DNA of 64,000 nt, taken from Bacteroidota bacterium (GTDB taxonomy: Bacteria; Bacteroidota; Bacteroidia; Sphingobacteriales; Sphingobacteriaceae). The notes beneath the pieces are model-generated. The model saw only the letters and a list, made by a program, of their open reading frames with translations. It was not told where the DNA came from and did not search any database. Shown in pieces: positions 53,683 through 63,044 of the stretch (position 1 is the first letter of the stretch; each line of letters starts with the position of its first letter). A program made the translations under genes and the position numbers. Where the stretch lies: the NCBI GenBank assembly GCA_013288485.1, contig JABDBW010000002.1, positions 1 to 64,000 on the forward strand. Direction: 5' to 3'.

Positions 53683-54951
53683 TCAGCTTTTACCTTTTAC
53701 CTCCCTTTCCTCCCAAATCATACATAAATGCAAAATGGTTTCTACCGCCTTTTGCATATCCTGTACAGATACCCATTCCTGCTTGCTATGAAAAGCGTGC
53801 TCGCCTGCAAAAATATTGGGGCAGGGCAAACCCATAAACGATAGCCGGGAGCCATCGGTACCACCACGTATGCTGCATAACCTGGCCTCTAAACCGGCGC
53901 GCCTGATAGCTTCCATGCCATACTCCACAATTTGCGGGTGTTTATCTAACATTGCCTTCATGTTAGGGTACTGCTGTTTAATTTGCAGCTCATAACCCGA
54001 GTTGGGGAATTTTTTCAATACTTCGCCAGCTATTTTGCGGATAACATCCGCATGGGCCCCCAGTTTATCCTCGTCAAAATCGCGGATAATAAAATCTACG
54101 GTGGCTTGCTCAACATGCCCTTCCATACCAACCGGGTGTACAAAGCCTTGCATATTTTCGGTCCCTTCGGGAGACAACTCAAATGGCAGCCGGGCAAGTA
54201 TTTCCGCTGCAATTTTTATGGCGCTTTCCATCGTGCCTTTTGCAAAACCCGGGTGGGCGCTTACGCCATGTATGATGAGTTTCGCGCCATCTGCCGAAAA
54301 TGTTTCGTTTTCCATGTTCCCGGCGCTTTCACCATCAATGGTATAACCCGCGTATGCGCCTAGTTTTTTTATGTCCACTTTATCAACGCCTCGTCCAATT
54401 TCTTCATCGGGAGTAAATAATATTCGTATAGCGCCGTGCTTAATTTCGGGACGGTTCATTAGCTGGTAACAGGCATCCATAATTTCGGCTACGCCTGCTT
54501 TATTATCGGCGCCCAGTAAGGTTGCGCCGCTGGCTGTTATAATGTCATTGCCTAACTGGTTTTTCAGATCCGGGTGTTCGCTCATCCGTATTACCTGCGA
54601 TGGGCCGTCCGGCAACGTTATATCTCCTCCGCTATAGTTTTTATGAATTAAGGGCTTTACCCCAAACCCGCTGCAATCGGGCGAAGTATCCATATGCGAG
54701 CAGAAACAAATTACGGGTATGTCCTGCTTGCTGGTATTGGCAGGTATAGTTGCATAAACATAGCCATATTCGTCAATATGGGCGTCTGTTACGCCTATCT
54801 CCTGCAATTCATCAACCAATATCCTGCCCAGGTTTTTTTGCTTTTCGGTAGATGGATAACTTTCTGAATTTGGATCGGATTGTGTATCTATCTTTACATA
54901 ACGCAAAAAACGGTCGGTAACGGTAAAATTTATGGCGGGATAAAAGTTCAT
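53683..54951 (-). CDS. pepT: Peptidase T (tripeptide aminopeptidase)
   Basis: The 422-residue product is close to the usual length of about 410. It begins with FLRYVKIDTQSDP, has the metal ligand segment SHMDTSPD, the bridging-Asp region LGADNKAGVAEI, catalytic Glu pair in PDEEIGRG, and the late GGTDGSRLSFMGLPCPN. This zinc M20 enzyme removes N-terminal residues from tripeptides in the cytosol. It is transcribed alone. Confidence 0.93.
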   Translation of the reverse strand: MNFYPAINFTVTDRFLRYVKIDTQSDPNSESYPSTEKQKNLGRILVDELQEIGVTDAHIDEYGYVYATIPANTSKQDIPVICFCSHMDTSPDCSGFGVKPLIHKNYSGGDITLPDGPSQVIRMSEHPDLKNQLGNDIITASGATLLGADNKAGVAEIMDACYQLMNRPEIKHGAIRILFTPDEEIGRGVDKVDIKKLGAYAGYTIDGESAGNMENETFSADGAKLIIHGVSAHPGFAKGTMESAIKIAAEILARLPFELSPEGTENMQGFVHPVGMEGHVEQATVDFIIRDFDEDKLGAHADVIRKIAGEVLKKFPNSGYELQIKQQYPNMKAMLDKHPQIVEYGMEAIRRAGLEARLCSIRGGTDGSRLSFMGLPCPNIFAGEHAFHSKQEWVSVQDMQKAVETILHLCMIWEEREVKGKS

Positions 54952-55020
54952 ATATTGGCAAAATATAGTTGGGTAAAGATAATTTAGATATCATAAATTA
55001 GCGTAACAAATACATTATAA

Positions 55021-55380
55021 GTGAATATAGAGGAACTGCGCGATCATTGCCTGCTAAAGCCGGCCGTTACCGAAGGGTTTCCCTTCGGCGAAGATACCTT
55101 GGTGTTTAAAGTGGCGGGCAAAATTTTCCTGATCACCAGTTTCCAGGAAGGCGACCGCTTTAATGTAAAATGCGACCCTGAACTGGCCGTCGAGTTGCGC
55201 GAACGCTATACCGAAGTGCAACCAGGCTACCACATGAATAAAAAAATGTGGAACACGGTTTTCATGAATGGCCCCCTAACCCGTAAACAGCTCCTTGAAA
55301 TGGTCGATCATTCCTACAATATGGTAGTTAATGGCCTTCCTAAAAAAATACAGGCCGAAATTGCCGACGGCAATTATTAA
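55021..55380 (+). CDS. MmcQ/YjbR-family protein
   Basis: The 119-residue product is a typical MmcQ/YjbR protein: LRDHCLLKPAVTEGFPFGEDTLVFKVAGKIF, DRFNVKCDPELA, and YHMNKKMWNTVFMNG. The fold is a double-wing DNA-binding-like structure with unknown role. The start is GTG 55021. It is divergent from pepT, 69 bp apart. Confidence 0.88.
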   Translation: MNIEELRDHCLLKPAVTEGFPFGEDTLVFKVAGKIFLITSFQEGDRFNVKCDPELAVELRERYTEVQPGYHMNKKMWNTVFMNGPLTRKQLLEMVDHSYNMVVNGLPKKIQAEIADGNY

Positions 55381-55384
55381 AACC

Positions 55385-55414
55385 TTTGATATTAAAAGGG
55401 CATAATTATATTTG
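55385..55414 (+). promoter_or_regulatory. Bacteroidota-type promoter for the M14 peptidase gene
   Basis: TTTG at 55385-55388 and TATATTTG at 55407-55414, spacer 18 bp, match the TTTG / TAnnTTTG consensus of the main sigma factor. The start codon at 55429 follows 14 bp later. Confidence 0.65.
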
Positions 55415-55428
55415 CTAAAGTCATTTTT

Positions 55429-55599
55429 ATGAAAGCTGTTTTATTTGCCTTGTTAACCTGTTTTGCTTTTAGCGCCGCTAACGCCCAACTAACACCTTTT
55501 GAGTTAAGTAAGGATAAAAATTATACGGCTACCTATCCCGAAATAATTGCGTATTACAAAAAAACTGGCCCGTGTAAACCCGCAAATGAAACTGTTTAA
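55429..55599 (+). pseudogene. N-terminal fragment of the M14 peptidase (signal peptide), frameshifted
   Basis: ATG 55429 begins a signal peptide (MKAVLFALLTCFAFSAANAQ) and 36 further residues (YPEIIAYYKK) before this frame derails at a run of seven A (55558-55564) and stops at TAA 55597. Deleting one A joins it to the peptidase frame (YYKKLARVNPQMKL), giving a continuous exported protein of about 581 residues. The promoter just upstream belongs to this start. Confidence 0.75.
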
Positions 55600-57175
55600 T
55601 TACGGCACTACCGATGTTGGCCTGCCTTTAACGCTGATTGTTTTATCGCGGGCTCAAGTTTTTGATCCGGCAATTATCAAAAAGCAAAACAAGTGTGTAC
55701 TGCTCATCAATAACGGCATTCATCCCGGCGAGCCGGAAGGTATTGATGCCAGTATGCTGTTTGCCCGCGATATGCTTAAAAAACACACATTGCCCAAAAA
55801 TGTGGTGATCTGTATAGTAGCCGTATATAATATCGACGGCTGTTTAAACCGGGGCCTTAGCCGTGTTAACCAAAACGGGCCAGCCAGTTATGGTTTCAGG
55901 GGCAATTATCGCAATTTGGACCTGAACCGGGACTTTATTAAAGGCGACAGCCGGAACACCTATGCTTTAGAGCAAATAATAAACACCTGGAAACCTGAAA
56001 TATTTTTAGATAACCATACCAGCGACGGAGCCGATTACCAATATGTAATGACCCTGATAGAAACCCAAAAGGATAAACAAAACCCAATACTGGCTGAATA
56101 TACTTCAAAAACATTATCGCCTGAATTGTATAGGCGGATGAAATTGAATGGCTATGAAATGATACCTTATGTGGAGGGTATGCGCGGCGACGACCCCGAT
56201 GCGGGTATTGTGGGTTATTTGGAAACACCCCGCTATGCCACCGGCTACACTGCGCAACACAACATTATTAGCTACATTACAGAAACACATATGTTAAAGC
56301 CCTTTGATAAAAGGGTGTATGCCACTTATGATTTTATGCAAAACCTGGTAGCTATTAATGAGCGCGACGCGAAATTAATAGGCAGGTTAAAGCAAGAGGC
56401 CGATGAGCAGGTAAGCGGGCAAAAAACATTTGCCCTTAACTGGGAACTTGACCGCACAAAGGCCGATACCATAACTTTTAAAGGATATGCGTCGGGCTAT
56501 AAAACAAGCGGGGTAAGCGGGTTGCCGCGTTTGTTTTATGACCGCAGCAAGCCTTACACCAAAATAATTAAAAACTATAATACCTATAAAGCCACCATTA
56601 CGGCCGATAAGCCGCAGGCCTACATAATACCCCAGGCCTGGGGTAAAATTATTGAGTTGTTTAAGCTAAATAATATTGTTATGGGCCGATTAGCACATGA
56701 TACCACGCTGAATTTACAAATGTATTATATAGGCGATTATAAAACCGCGCCCAGGCCCTATGAGGGCCACTATCTGCATACGGATGTACAGGTTAACCCA
56801 ACGGATATGGCCGTTAAATTTTATGCCGGCGATTACGTGGTTTATACTAACCAGGCACTTAACCGCTATATTGTTGAAACGCTGGAACCGCAAGGGGTTG
56901 ATTCGTTTTTTGCGTGGAATTTTTTCGATTCTATTTTGGGGCAGAAGGAAGGTTATTCGGCTTATGTGTTTGAAGATGTTGCCACTGACCTGTTAACGAA
57001 AGACCCTGAATTGCGCAAAAAACTGGATGATGAAAAAGCAAAGGACCCGAGGCTGGCGGGCAGTGCATCGGCACAATTAAATTTTGTTTACCGCAATTCG
57101 CCTTATTCCGAAAAAACATATCTTCGCTACCCCGTTGGCCGAATAGTGGCGCCAACCAAACTTGATCTGAAATAA
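55547..57175 (+). CDS. M14-family carboxypeptidase (main part of frameshifted gene)
   Basis: The 542-residue frame carries the M14 zinc carboxypeptidase features: HPGEPEG (His and Glu zinc ligands near 58-62), then NRNLDLNRD-like NYRNLDLNRDF, DNHTSDGADY with the third His, and a late Glu-containing ETHML. It acts on peptides outside the cytoplasm. The TTG at 55547 is not a real start; the gene begins at 55429. The stop overlaps the rhomboid start by one base (TAATG). Confidence 0.85.
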   Translation: MRITKKLARVNPQMKLFNYGTTDVGLPLTLIVLSRAQVFDPAIIKKQNKCVLLINNGIHPGEPEGIDASMLFARDMLKKHTLPKNVVICIVAVYNIDGCLNRGLSRVNQNGPASYGFRGNYRNLDLNRDFIKGDSRNTYALEQIINTWKPEIFLDNHTSDGADYQYVMTLIETQKDKQNPILAEYTSKTLSPELYRRMKLNGYEMIPYVEGMRGDDPDAGIVGYLETPRYATGYTAQHNIISYITETHMLKPFDKRVYATYDFMQNLVAINERDAKLIGRLKQEADEQVSGQKTFALNWELDRTKADTITFKGYASGYKTSGVSGLPRLFYDRSKPYTKIIKNYNTYKATITADKPQAYIIPQAWGKIIELFKLNNIVMGRLAHDTTLNLQMYYIGDYKTAPRPYEGHYLHTDVQVNPTDMAVKFYAGDYVVYTNQALNRYIVETLEPQGVDSFFAWNFFDSILGQKEGYSAYVFEDVATDLLTKDPELRKKLDDEKAKDPRLAGSASAQLNFVYRNSPYSEKTYLRYPVGRIVAPTKLDLK

Positions 57176-57792
57176 TGGAAGCACCTGTAGCAACGTTTAT
57201 ATTTATAATTACTATTATAACCACTTTACTGGCATTCTCGAACGAGAATTTGTATGGTAAATTAATGCTTCATCCTTACAGTGTATATCGGGGCACTAAT
57301 GTTTATACCTTAATTACCAGCGGGTTAATACATAAAGATTGGATGCACCTGATTTTCAATATGCTGTCTTATTATTTCTTTGCGTTTCAACTCGAACAAA
57401 CTATTGGCCATTGGCAGTTTGGCCTGCTTTATATGGCAAGTTTAGTGCTCAGCGATCTCCCATCTGTTGTAAAGCATAAGGACGATTTTTGGTACAATAG
57501 CCTGGGCGCATCGGGGGCAATAAGCGCGGTAATATTTAGCTATATCCTATACTCACCAATGAGTATGATGCTGATCATGCCGCTGCCTATCCCTATTCCG
57601 GCCATCATATTTGGTGTTTTGTATTTGGTTTATTGCAGTTATGCTTCCAGGTATTCAAGAGATAATATTAACCATGATGCTCACCTGTTCGGCGCGTTGT
57701 GCGGGGTATTTATAACTATAATTCTTAACCCTAAAGTAGTGCCTATATTTGTACAGCAAATTACAATGGCAATTCAATCGCACCTGCATTAA
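57175..57792 (+). CDS. Rhomboid-family intramembrane serine protease
   Basis: The 205-residue protein has six membrane segments, the W-x-HLIFNM loop (WMHLIFNM), the nucleophile motif GASGA with Ser113, and a late HDAHLFGAL with catalytic His170. Both catalytic residues are present, so it is probably active. It cleaves membrane proteins within the bilayer. Its start is coupled to the M14 gene and its end overlaps the convergent gene by 32 bp. Confidence 0.88.
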   Translation: MEAPVATFIFIITIITTLLAFSNENLYGKLMLHPYSVYRGTNVYTLITSGLIHKDWMHLIFNMLSYYFFAFQLEQTIGHWQFGLLYMASLVLSDLPSVVKHKDDFWYNSLGASGAISAVIFSYILYSPMSMMLIMPLPIPIPAIIFGVLYLVYCSYASRYSRDNINHDAHLFGALCGVFITIILNPKVVPIFVQQITMAIQSHLH

Positions 57793-58768
57793 ATTCGCCA
57801 TCGGCATTAAATAAAAAACTCATGGGTTGTTCGGGGTTTTTAATGATCTCGAGCAACAGGAAACCCCAGTTTTTCCAGAAATTCTCCAATACCTGTCCGT
57901 AAATTTTATTTTGCCAATGGTCAAATAAAGGCTTGCTGCTCATTCCGCGCAAGGGCATAGCCTCAATGTATACTTCATCGCCTACTGGCAAAATATTATA
58001 CTCGGGCAAGCGGTTAAACAGGTAGGCCGAATAAAATACCCGCCCGCTAAACTCTTCAAACTGAATAGGATGCAGGGTTTGATTTTCAATTTTTTCCAAT
58101 ATTTCCCGGTGATAATGGCGATTAGCGCCGTTATCCTGGAAGCAGATGATGAGGCCAAAATCCTTTATCCGCAATGCGAAAGTGAGTGTATTGATCTCAT
58201 CGCGGTAGCCAAATTCCTGCTCATTGTTATTCACCTTAAATAAAAACAGGCTGAAAGGTTTAAAATCCTCAAATACAATGGGTAAATTAATGCTTTGCAG
58301 CATCAGGTGCAGATTGCTGAATTTATGAATGATGGATTGCGAAATATTAAACTCCTCGCCTTGCGTGTATTGTTGTTTTATACCCGATTGTATTTCGTTA
58401 AAAATTATTCCGTACAACAGCTTACCGGCCCATTGGAATAATTTTAGCTCATCAACGGCTTTAACCGCCTCATAACCCCTGTTAAACGCCGCGGAAATTT
58501 CGGCTTCTAAAGGCTCCAGGTAAGCCTCATTAACCGCTGCTGAGCACGGCAGTTTCATATCCTTATAAGTAGCCATACTTTCATCCAGCAACTTGAATGG
58601 TTGATCTTCCAGGTTGTACAGGCTCATTAACCATTGGGGGAAGACCTGTATTTTTTCTTCTTCACTATCAAGAACTTCGCCGGTTAGGAAACAGGTTTTA
58701 TTGCTAAAGTTGGAGGCATCAAATGGTGAATATATTTTTGGCGGCATGGCGGCAAAGATAGCCATCAT
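57761..58768 (-). CDS. Conserved hypothetical protein, 335 aa
   Basis: I do not recognise a named family. Residues 25-40 hold a cysteine (TCFLTGEVL) next to acid-rich text, and the rest is mixed alpha/beta with NGANRHYHR and ICFQDNG blocks. There is no signal peptide or membrane segment, so it is cytosolic. It is the sort of single-copy hypothetical found in Bacteroidota core genomes. It is divergent from the dipeptide epimerase gene by 34 bp. Confidence 0.75.
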   Translation of the reverse strand: MMAIFAAMPPKIYSPFDASNFSNKTCFLTGEVLDSEEEKIQVFPQWLMSLYNLEDQPFKLLDESMATYKDMKLPCSAAVNEAYLEPLEAEISAAFNRGYEAVKAVDELKLFQWAGKLLYGIIFNEIQSGIKQQYTQGEEFNISQSIIHKFSNLHLMLQSINLPIVFEDFKPFSLFLFKVNNNEQEFGYRDEINTLTFALRIKDFGLIICFQDNGANRHYHREILEKIENQTLHPIQFEEFSGRVFYSAYLFNRLPEYNILPVGDEVYIEAMPLRGMSSKPLFDHWQNKIYGQVLENFWKNWGFLLLEIIKNPEQPMSFLFNADGEFNAGAIELPL

Positions 58769-58802
58769 TTTAAAAAGAATAATTTAGCTTTGGTTTTATA
58801 AC

Positions 58803-59825
58803 ATGAAGCTGACTTATCAACCCTTTGAACTGCAACTCAGGCATCCGTTTACGATAGCTAAATTCTCACGCACCTCAACCCCGCTAATGCTGGTTCAACT
58901 CATACATGAAGGTTATACCGGGTACGGCGAAGCATCCATGGTGCCTTATATGGGCGAGAGCCCGGCCAGCGCTGCTGCTTTTTTGAACAAGGTTGATACC
59001 GCTCAATTTAAATATCCCTTTGATTTCGCGGCAATAATTAATTACCTGGACAGCATAGCCCCCGGCAACCCGGCAGTTAAAGCGGGCATTGATATTGCCT
59101 TGCATGACCTGGAAGGAAAACTGTTAAATAAACCCTGCTGGCAACTCGCAGGCAGCACCCCGCAATTAATGCCTGTAACGAGTTTAACTATTGGGATTGA
59201 TACCCCCGAAATGATTATCAAAAAAGTACAGGAAGCCGCAGGGTTTAAAGTAATAAAGGTAAAGCTGGGCCGGGATGATGATAAAGAACTGATAAAAACC
59301 ATTCGCTCAGTAACTAATTTACCGCTTTATGCGGATGTCAACCAGGGCTGGACGGACCGCAAAAAAAGCCTGGATATATTATACTGGCTGCACGAACAAG
59401 GGGTTGTTTTGATTGAACAACCCATGCTGAAAACTGATATTGACAGCAACGCCTGGCTAACCGAACATAGCCCCATACCCATTATTGGCGATGAGGCGGT
59501 GCAGCGTTTACCCGATGTTGAAAAAGCCAAAGGCGTATATCATGGCATAAACGTTAAGCTGATGAAATCGGCAGGAATGTATGAGGCGCGGCAAATGATA
59601 GTTAAAGCGGGGGAACTCGGATTAAAGGTGTTAATAGGCTGCATGAGCGAAACCAGTTGCGCCTCGCTGGCCGCGGCAGCCCTTGCCCCTCAATGCGACT
59701 GGGCAGATATTGACGGTCCGTTTTTAACTGTCAATAACCCCTATAAAATACCTGAATTTAAAGACGGAAAATACGTGTTAGACCATAAACCGGGCTTAGG
59801 ATTAGCAGTTGATGGCCGCAATTAA
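58803..59825 (+). CDS. Dipeptide epimerase (L-Ala-D/L-Glu epimerase), enolase superfamily
   Basis: The 340-residue protein carries the muconate-lactonizing subgroup pattern: K-x-K bases (VIKVKLG, about 151-155), metal ligand Asp in YADVNQGW, Glu in LIEQPM, Asp in IIGDEAV, and the second base Lys in GINVKLMKSAG. This is the set for epimerising the second residue of L-Ala-Glu dipeptides from peptidoglycan turnover. Substrate is inferred from family. Confidence 0.88.
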   Translation: MKLTYQPFELQLRHPFTIAKFSRTSTPLMLVQLIHEGYTGYGEASMVPYMGESPASAAAFLNKVDTAQFKYPFDFAAIINYLDSIAPGNPAVKAGIDIALHDLEGKLLNKPCWQLAGSTPQLMPVTSLTIGIDTPEMIIKKVQEAAGFKVIKVKLGRDDDKELIKTIRSVTNLPLYADVNQGWTDRKKSLDILYWLHEQGVVLIEQPMLKTDIDSNAWLTEHSPIPIIGDEAVQRLPDVEKAKGVYHGINVKLMKSAGMYEARQMIVKAGELGLKVLIGCMSETSCASLAAAALAPQCDWADIDGPFLTVNNPYKIPEFKDGKYVLDHKPGLGLAVDGRN

Positions 59826-59883
59826 CTAGCTTTAGTTAAGCATTAACCAGGAGCAATAACAACACAAAACACTCAAAAAAATG

Positions 59884-59913
59884 TTTAGCAAGAGGTTTTT
59901 AGTAATATCTTTG
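59884..59913 (+). promoter_or_regulatory. Promoter giving a nearly leaderless desaturase transcript
   Basis: TTTA (59884-59887) and TATCTTTG (59906-59913) are 18 bp apart and match the TTTG / TAnnTTTG promoter with one change. The ATG at 59921 or 59927 follows within 7-13 bp of the -7 box, leaving little or no 5' leader. Confidence 0.5.
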
Positions 59914-59920
59914 CCCCGAT

Positions 59921-60805
59921 ATGCACATGTTTTCTTTAATATCCAACGCAATAAGATCTATAGGCTCATTTATCAGTGATAATACCGGAATTATAGTATT
60001 TGGCCTTTTTTCATACATTTTTATTGCTGGTGGACTTTACTTCGTTTTTTATTTTTGGAAACGGAAAGAGCTTTGGAAAGCAAAAATTCAGGTAAATTTT
60101 CCTTCATATAAACATACCATTCGTGATATAAAATACTCCTTTTCGTCACTTATTGTTTTTGGTATTGTTGTATTTCCTATAGCCTGGGCAAAAAAGCATG
60201 GTTTAACCCTAATTTATACACCCATTGATAAATACGGGTATGTTTATTATTTCTTCAGCATATTTTTAATGATTGTTGTACATGATACCTATTTTTATTG
60301 GACACACCGCCTTTTGCATTGGAAGAAGATTTTTAAATGGACGCACCAAACGCACCATTTAACGCATAACCCTACACCATTTTCTGCATATGCCTTTCAC
60401 CCTATTGAGGCCCTTGTTCAAGTCGGCATTGTGCCATTAATTGCGTTTACAATTCCGGCTCATATATCAGCAATAGCTATTTTTTTAATTCATCAAATGT
60501 TTTTAAATGTTTTTGGGCACCTGGGCTACGAAATGGCACCCAAATCTATACGCAATAAATTTTTTAAATGGTCTAATACCGCCACCCACCACAATATGCA
60601 TCATACCAATGTTAAATATAACTTCGGTTTATATTTTAACTTTTGGGATAAGATCATGCACACCAATCATCCTCATTATGAGGATAATTTTGATAAAGTT
60701 ATTGCAAGGAAACTAGGCAAAGACATACCTAAAAACTCAGCTGTATCTAAAGAAGAAAAAATAAATGCCTCTACGAGAAAATCTTTGATCAAGGAACACG
60801 TATAA
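59921..60805 (+). CDS. Sterol desaturase / fatty acid hydroxylase family protein 1
   Basis: The 294-residue membrane protein has histidine clusters of the family: HDTYFYWTHRLLH, HQTHHLTHN, then HHNMHH near the end, all needed for the di-iron site. It shares almost all landmarks with the protein at 62197. Hydrophobic segments lie at about 22-45, 70-90, 105-130 and 165-190. It should hydroxylate or desaturate a lipid. Its mRNA may be leaderless. ATG 59927 is an equally good start. Confidence 0.88.
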   Translation: MHMFSLISNAIRSIGSFISDNTGIIVFGLFSYIFIAGGLYFVFYFWKRKELWKAKIQVNFPSYKHTIRDIKYSFSSLIVFGIVVFPIAWAKKHGLTLIYTPIDKYGYVYYFFSIFLMIVVHDTYFYWTHRLLHWKKIFKWTHQTHHLTHNPTPFSAYAFHPIEALVQVGIVPLIAFTIPAHISAIAIFLIHQMFLNVFGHLGYEMAPKSIRNKFFKWSNTATHHNMHHTNVKYNFGLYFNFWDKIMHTNHPHYEDNFDKVIARKLGKDIPKNSAVSKEEKINASTRKSLIKEHV

Positions 60806-60868
60806 ACTATTTTAGCAACAAAAAAATAGTGCAACTGCTGAAGGAGCACTGAATCCGGGAAGTATCCT

Positions 60869-62071
60869 CTAAACACTTAGACTGCCTGCTTTTGCCTGGT
60901 TTGCATTCGATAAACCGGGTGCATATTTTTTCCCATTCAAAAATTTACCGATAAAGGTATTTCTTACCATAAAGTTATAAGTAATTAATACGACAATAAA
61001 AGTAGCAGAAATAACGATTAGGAATTTGATAAATGCATTCAGATCAAAGTTGATCAACAGGACCTGGAAAAACATCACTACTGGCAAATGCGCTATATAT
61101 ATCCAGTATGAGGCATCCGACATATAGCGGGCAACCGGTGAATAGGTATTAAAACCCCTTAAAAATAAACCTATTATACCAAATACCAAAAACCATAAAG
61201 AAAGGGCCTTTAAAGCAGCGAATATATATAATCCGGAGGTCTTTTCTATACCGGGTTTCACAGCGAAGATGCCAATGTGTATAATAAATAATAATGTTCC
61301 TATAATAGCGAAAAGCCGATCATTTTTTTTGAATCTGTCAATGTGTTCTTTTTGATGGTATAGTAACCAGCCAAATGCAAAAAAAACGGCGTGTTGCACA
61401 ATTATCAAGGTAATTATTGAAAAACCTAAATAGGTATCAATAAAACCTTTCCGTTGCACACAAAACAATAGATAAGTGGCCACTGCAAATAAAACCGGGG
61501 CCAATTTAAGCCGGAAGATAGCCCCAAAGCCCGCGTTGATAGTAGCGGATATTTTGGGGGATATTTTTTTACAAAGCAGGGAAATTCCCCAGCCGCCAAC
61601 ACAAAAAAAAGACAGAAAATACAAATACCATAAATGCATGGTGTTGAAATTTTTCCACGCGGCGTTATTAAAAGTTTCAATTAATGCCGAAAATGTATTT
61701 ACTTGGTGAGTGGTTGTTAAAATAAAATAAGAAAAAATAAGAACCACTACCGGGTATATTAGCAAGAGCCCTATCGCCAAAGGCAAAACAATTCGTTTTA
61801 ACCGGTTTAATATCATCTTTTCAGGGCCGCGTTCAATAAATAGCATTGCCGCTAAAAAGCCGGATACAGTAAACAGTACCGACATACAAGTTGATTGCGT
61901 AAAAGCTGCCAAAAAATCAAATAATGCATTGGTGTTATGCGGGTCTTTAATTGGCCAGTTACTGCCAAAATTTGTAACTGCGTAAGTAAGTCCGGCGTGA
62001 GCAAAAACTACTATTAACATCATTGTTGCCCTTATCGTATCCAGCGCGTAGATACGGTTTTTTGTTTGCAT
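60869..62071 (-). CDS. Acyltransferase 3 family membrane protein
   Basis: The 400-residue protein has ten or so membrane segments and the family start (YALDTIRATMMLIVVFAHAG), with the catalytic-type His in the first segment pair (FAHAG). It transfers acyl or related groups to carbohydrates or lipids. It is located between the two desaturase paralogues on the opposite strand. Substrate cannot be read from sequence. Confidence 0.85.
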   Translation of the reverse strand: MQTKNRIYALDTIRATMMLIVVFAHAGLTYAVTNFGSNWPIKDPHNTNALFDFLAAFTQSTCMSVLFTVSGFLAAMLFIERGPEKMILNRLKRIVLPLAIGLLLIYPVVVLIFSYFILTTTHQVNTFSALIETFNNAAWKNFNTMHLWYLYFLSFFCVGGWGISLLCKKISPKISATINAGFGAIFRLKLAPVLFAVATYLLFCVQRKGFIDTYLGFSIITLIIVQHAVFFAFGWLLYHQKEHIDRFKKNDRLFAIIGTLLFIIHIGIFAVKPGIEKTSGLYIFAALKALSLWFLVFGIIGLFLRGFNTYSPVARYMSDASYWIYIAHLPVVMFFQVLLINFDLNAFIKFLIVISATFIVVLITYNFMVRNTFIGKFLNGKKYAPGLSNANQAKAGSLSV

Positions 62072-62196
62072 AGTTAAATTTTCAATAGTTAGTGCTTAGT
62101 TTTACACTGTAAACAAATGTAAATAAATATTTAAAAGGTAGAAATAACGCCCAAATTTGTTCCCGATGCGTTTTAATTTTACTTTTACTGTTAAAT

Positions 62197-63042
62197 ATGC
62201 ACCTTATCTCGTCAATAGCAAATACAGTAAAGTGGCTGATCTTATTGATCAACAAGAACTTTGAGATAATAATATTTACCGGGATCGTATATTTATTATT
62301 TGCAGGGCCGTTTTATCTCTTTTTTTATACCCGGAATAAAAAAAAATACTGGCACGCAAAAATTCAGCAACGCTATGCGGAAAACAAGCATACCATCCGC
62401 GACATAAAGTATTCCATTTCTACAATTCTTATTTTTGGCACAGTTATCATTTTTTTAATATGGGCAATTAAGCATAGCTATACACTTGTTTATAATCCCA
62501 TTGGTAAATACGGATATAGCTGGTATTTTTTAAGTATATTGCTTACAATTGTTATACACGATACCTATTTTTACTGGACCCATCGGTTTTTGCACTGGAA
62601 ACCACTTTTCAAATGGTCGCATAAAACACACCATTTATCGCACAACCCAACACCTTTCTCTGCTTATGCTTTTCATCCGGTCGAAGCCTTTGTTAATGTA
62701 GGCATTGCTCCACTGATCGCCTTTACTATTCCTTGCCATGGATCGGCTATTGTTATATTTTTTTTTTATTCAACAGTTTTAAATGTTTTGGGCCATATCG
62801 GTTATGAATTTTTTCCGAAAGGATTTGCCACACATAAAATATTTAAATGGCACAATACCTCTACCCATCATAATATGCACCATAAGTTTGTAAGGTATAA
62901 TTATGGTTTGTATTTTAACTTTTGGGATAAGGCAATGAAAACCAATCATGCAAAATATGAAGAATATTTTGAGGGAGTGGTTACACAACGCGAACCCGCA
63001 AAGGTCACTTATGAAGCCCCGGTTGAAGAAGTATCAGCATAG
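62197..63042 (+). CDS. Sterol desaturase / fatty acid hydroxylase family protein 2
   Basis: The 281-residue paralogue of the protein at 59921. Motifs are HDTYFYWTHRFLH, HKTHHLSHN, FHPVEAFVN, THHNMHH and YGLYFNFWDKAM, all histidines conserved. N-terminal membrane segments are at about 15-45. Both copies face the same way with the acyltransferase between them. Function should be the same class of di-iron hydroxylation or desaturation on a possibly different lipid. Confidence 0.88.
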   Translation: MHLISSIANTVKWLILLINKNFEIIIFTGIVYLLFAGPFYLFFYTRNKKKYWHAKIQQRYAENKHTIRDIKYSISTILIFGTVIIFLIWAIKHSYTLVYNPIGKYGYSWYFLSILLTIVIHDTYFYWTHRFLHWKPLFKWSHKTHHLSHNPTPFSAYAFHPVEAFVNVGIAPLIAFTIPCHGSAIVIFFFYSTVLNVLGHIGYEFFPKGFATHKIFKWHNTSTHHNMHHKFVRYNYGLYFNFWDKAMKTNHAKYEEYFEGVVTQREPAKVTYEAPVEEVSA

Positions 63043-63044
63043 GT

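Noticed and set aside
55558-55564. Programmed frameshift in the M14 peptidase
   Set aside because: Joining the frames needs one base fewer in a plain A7 run, and there is no stimulatory structure visible; sequencing error or mutation is simpler.
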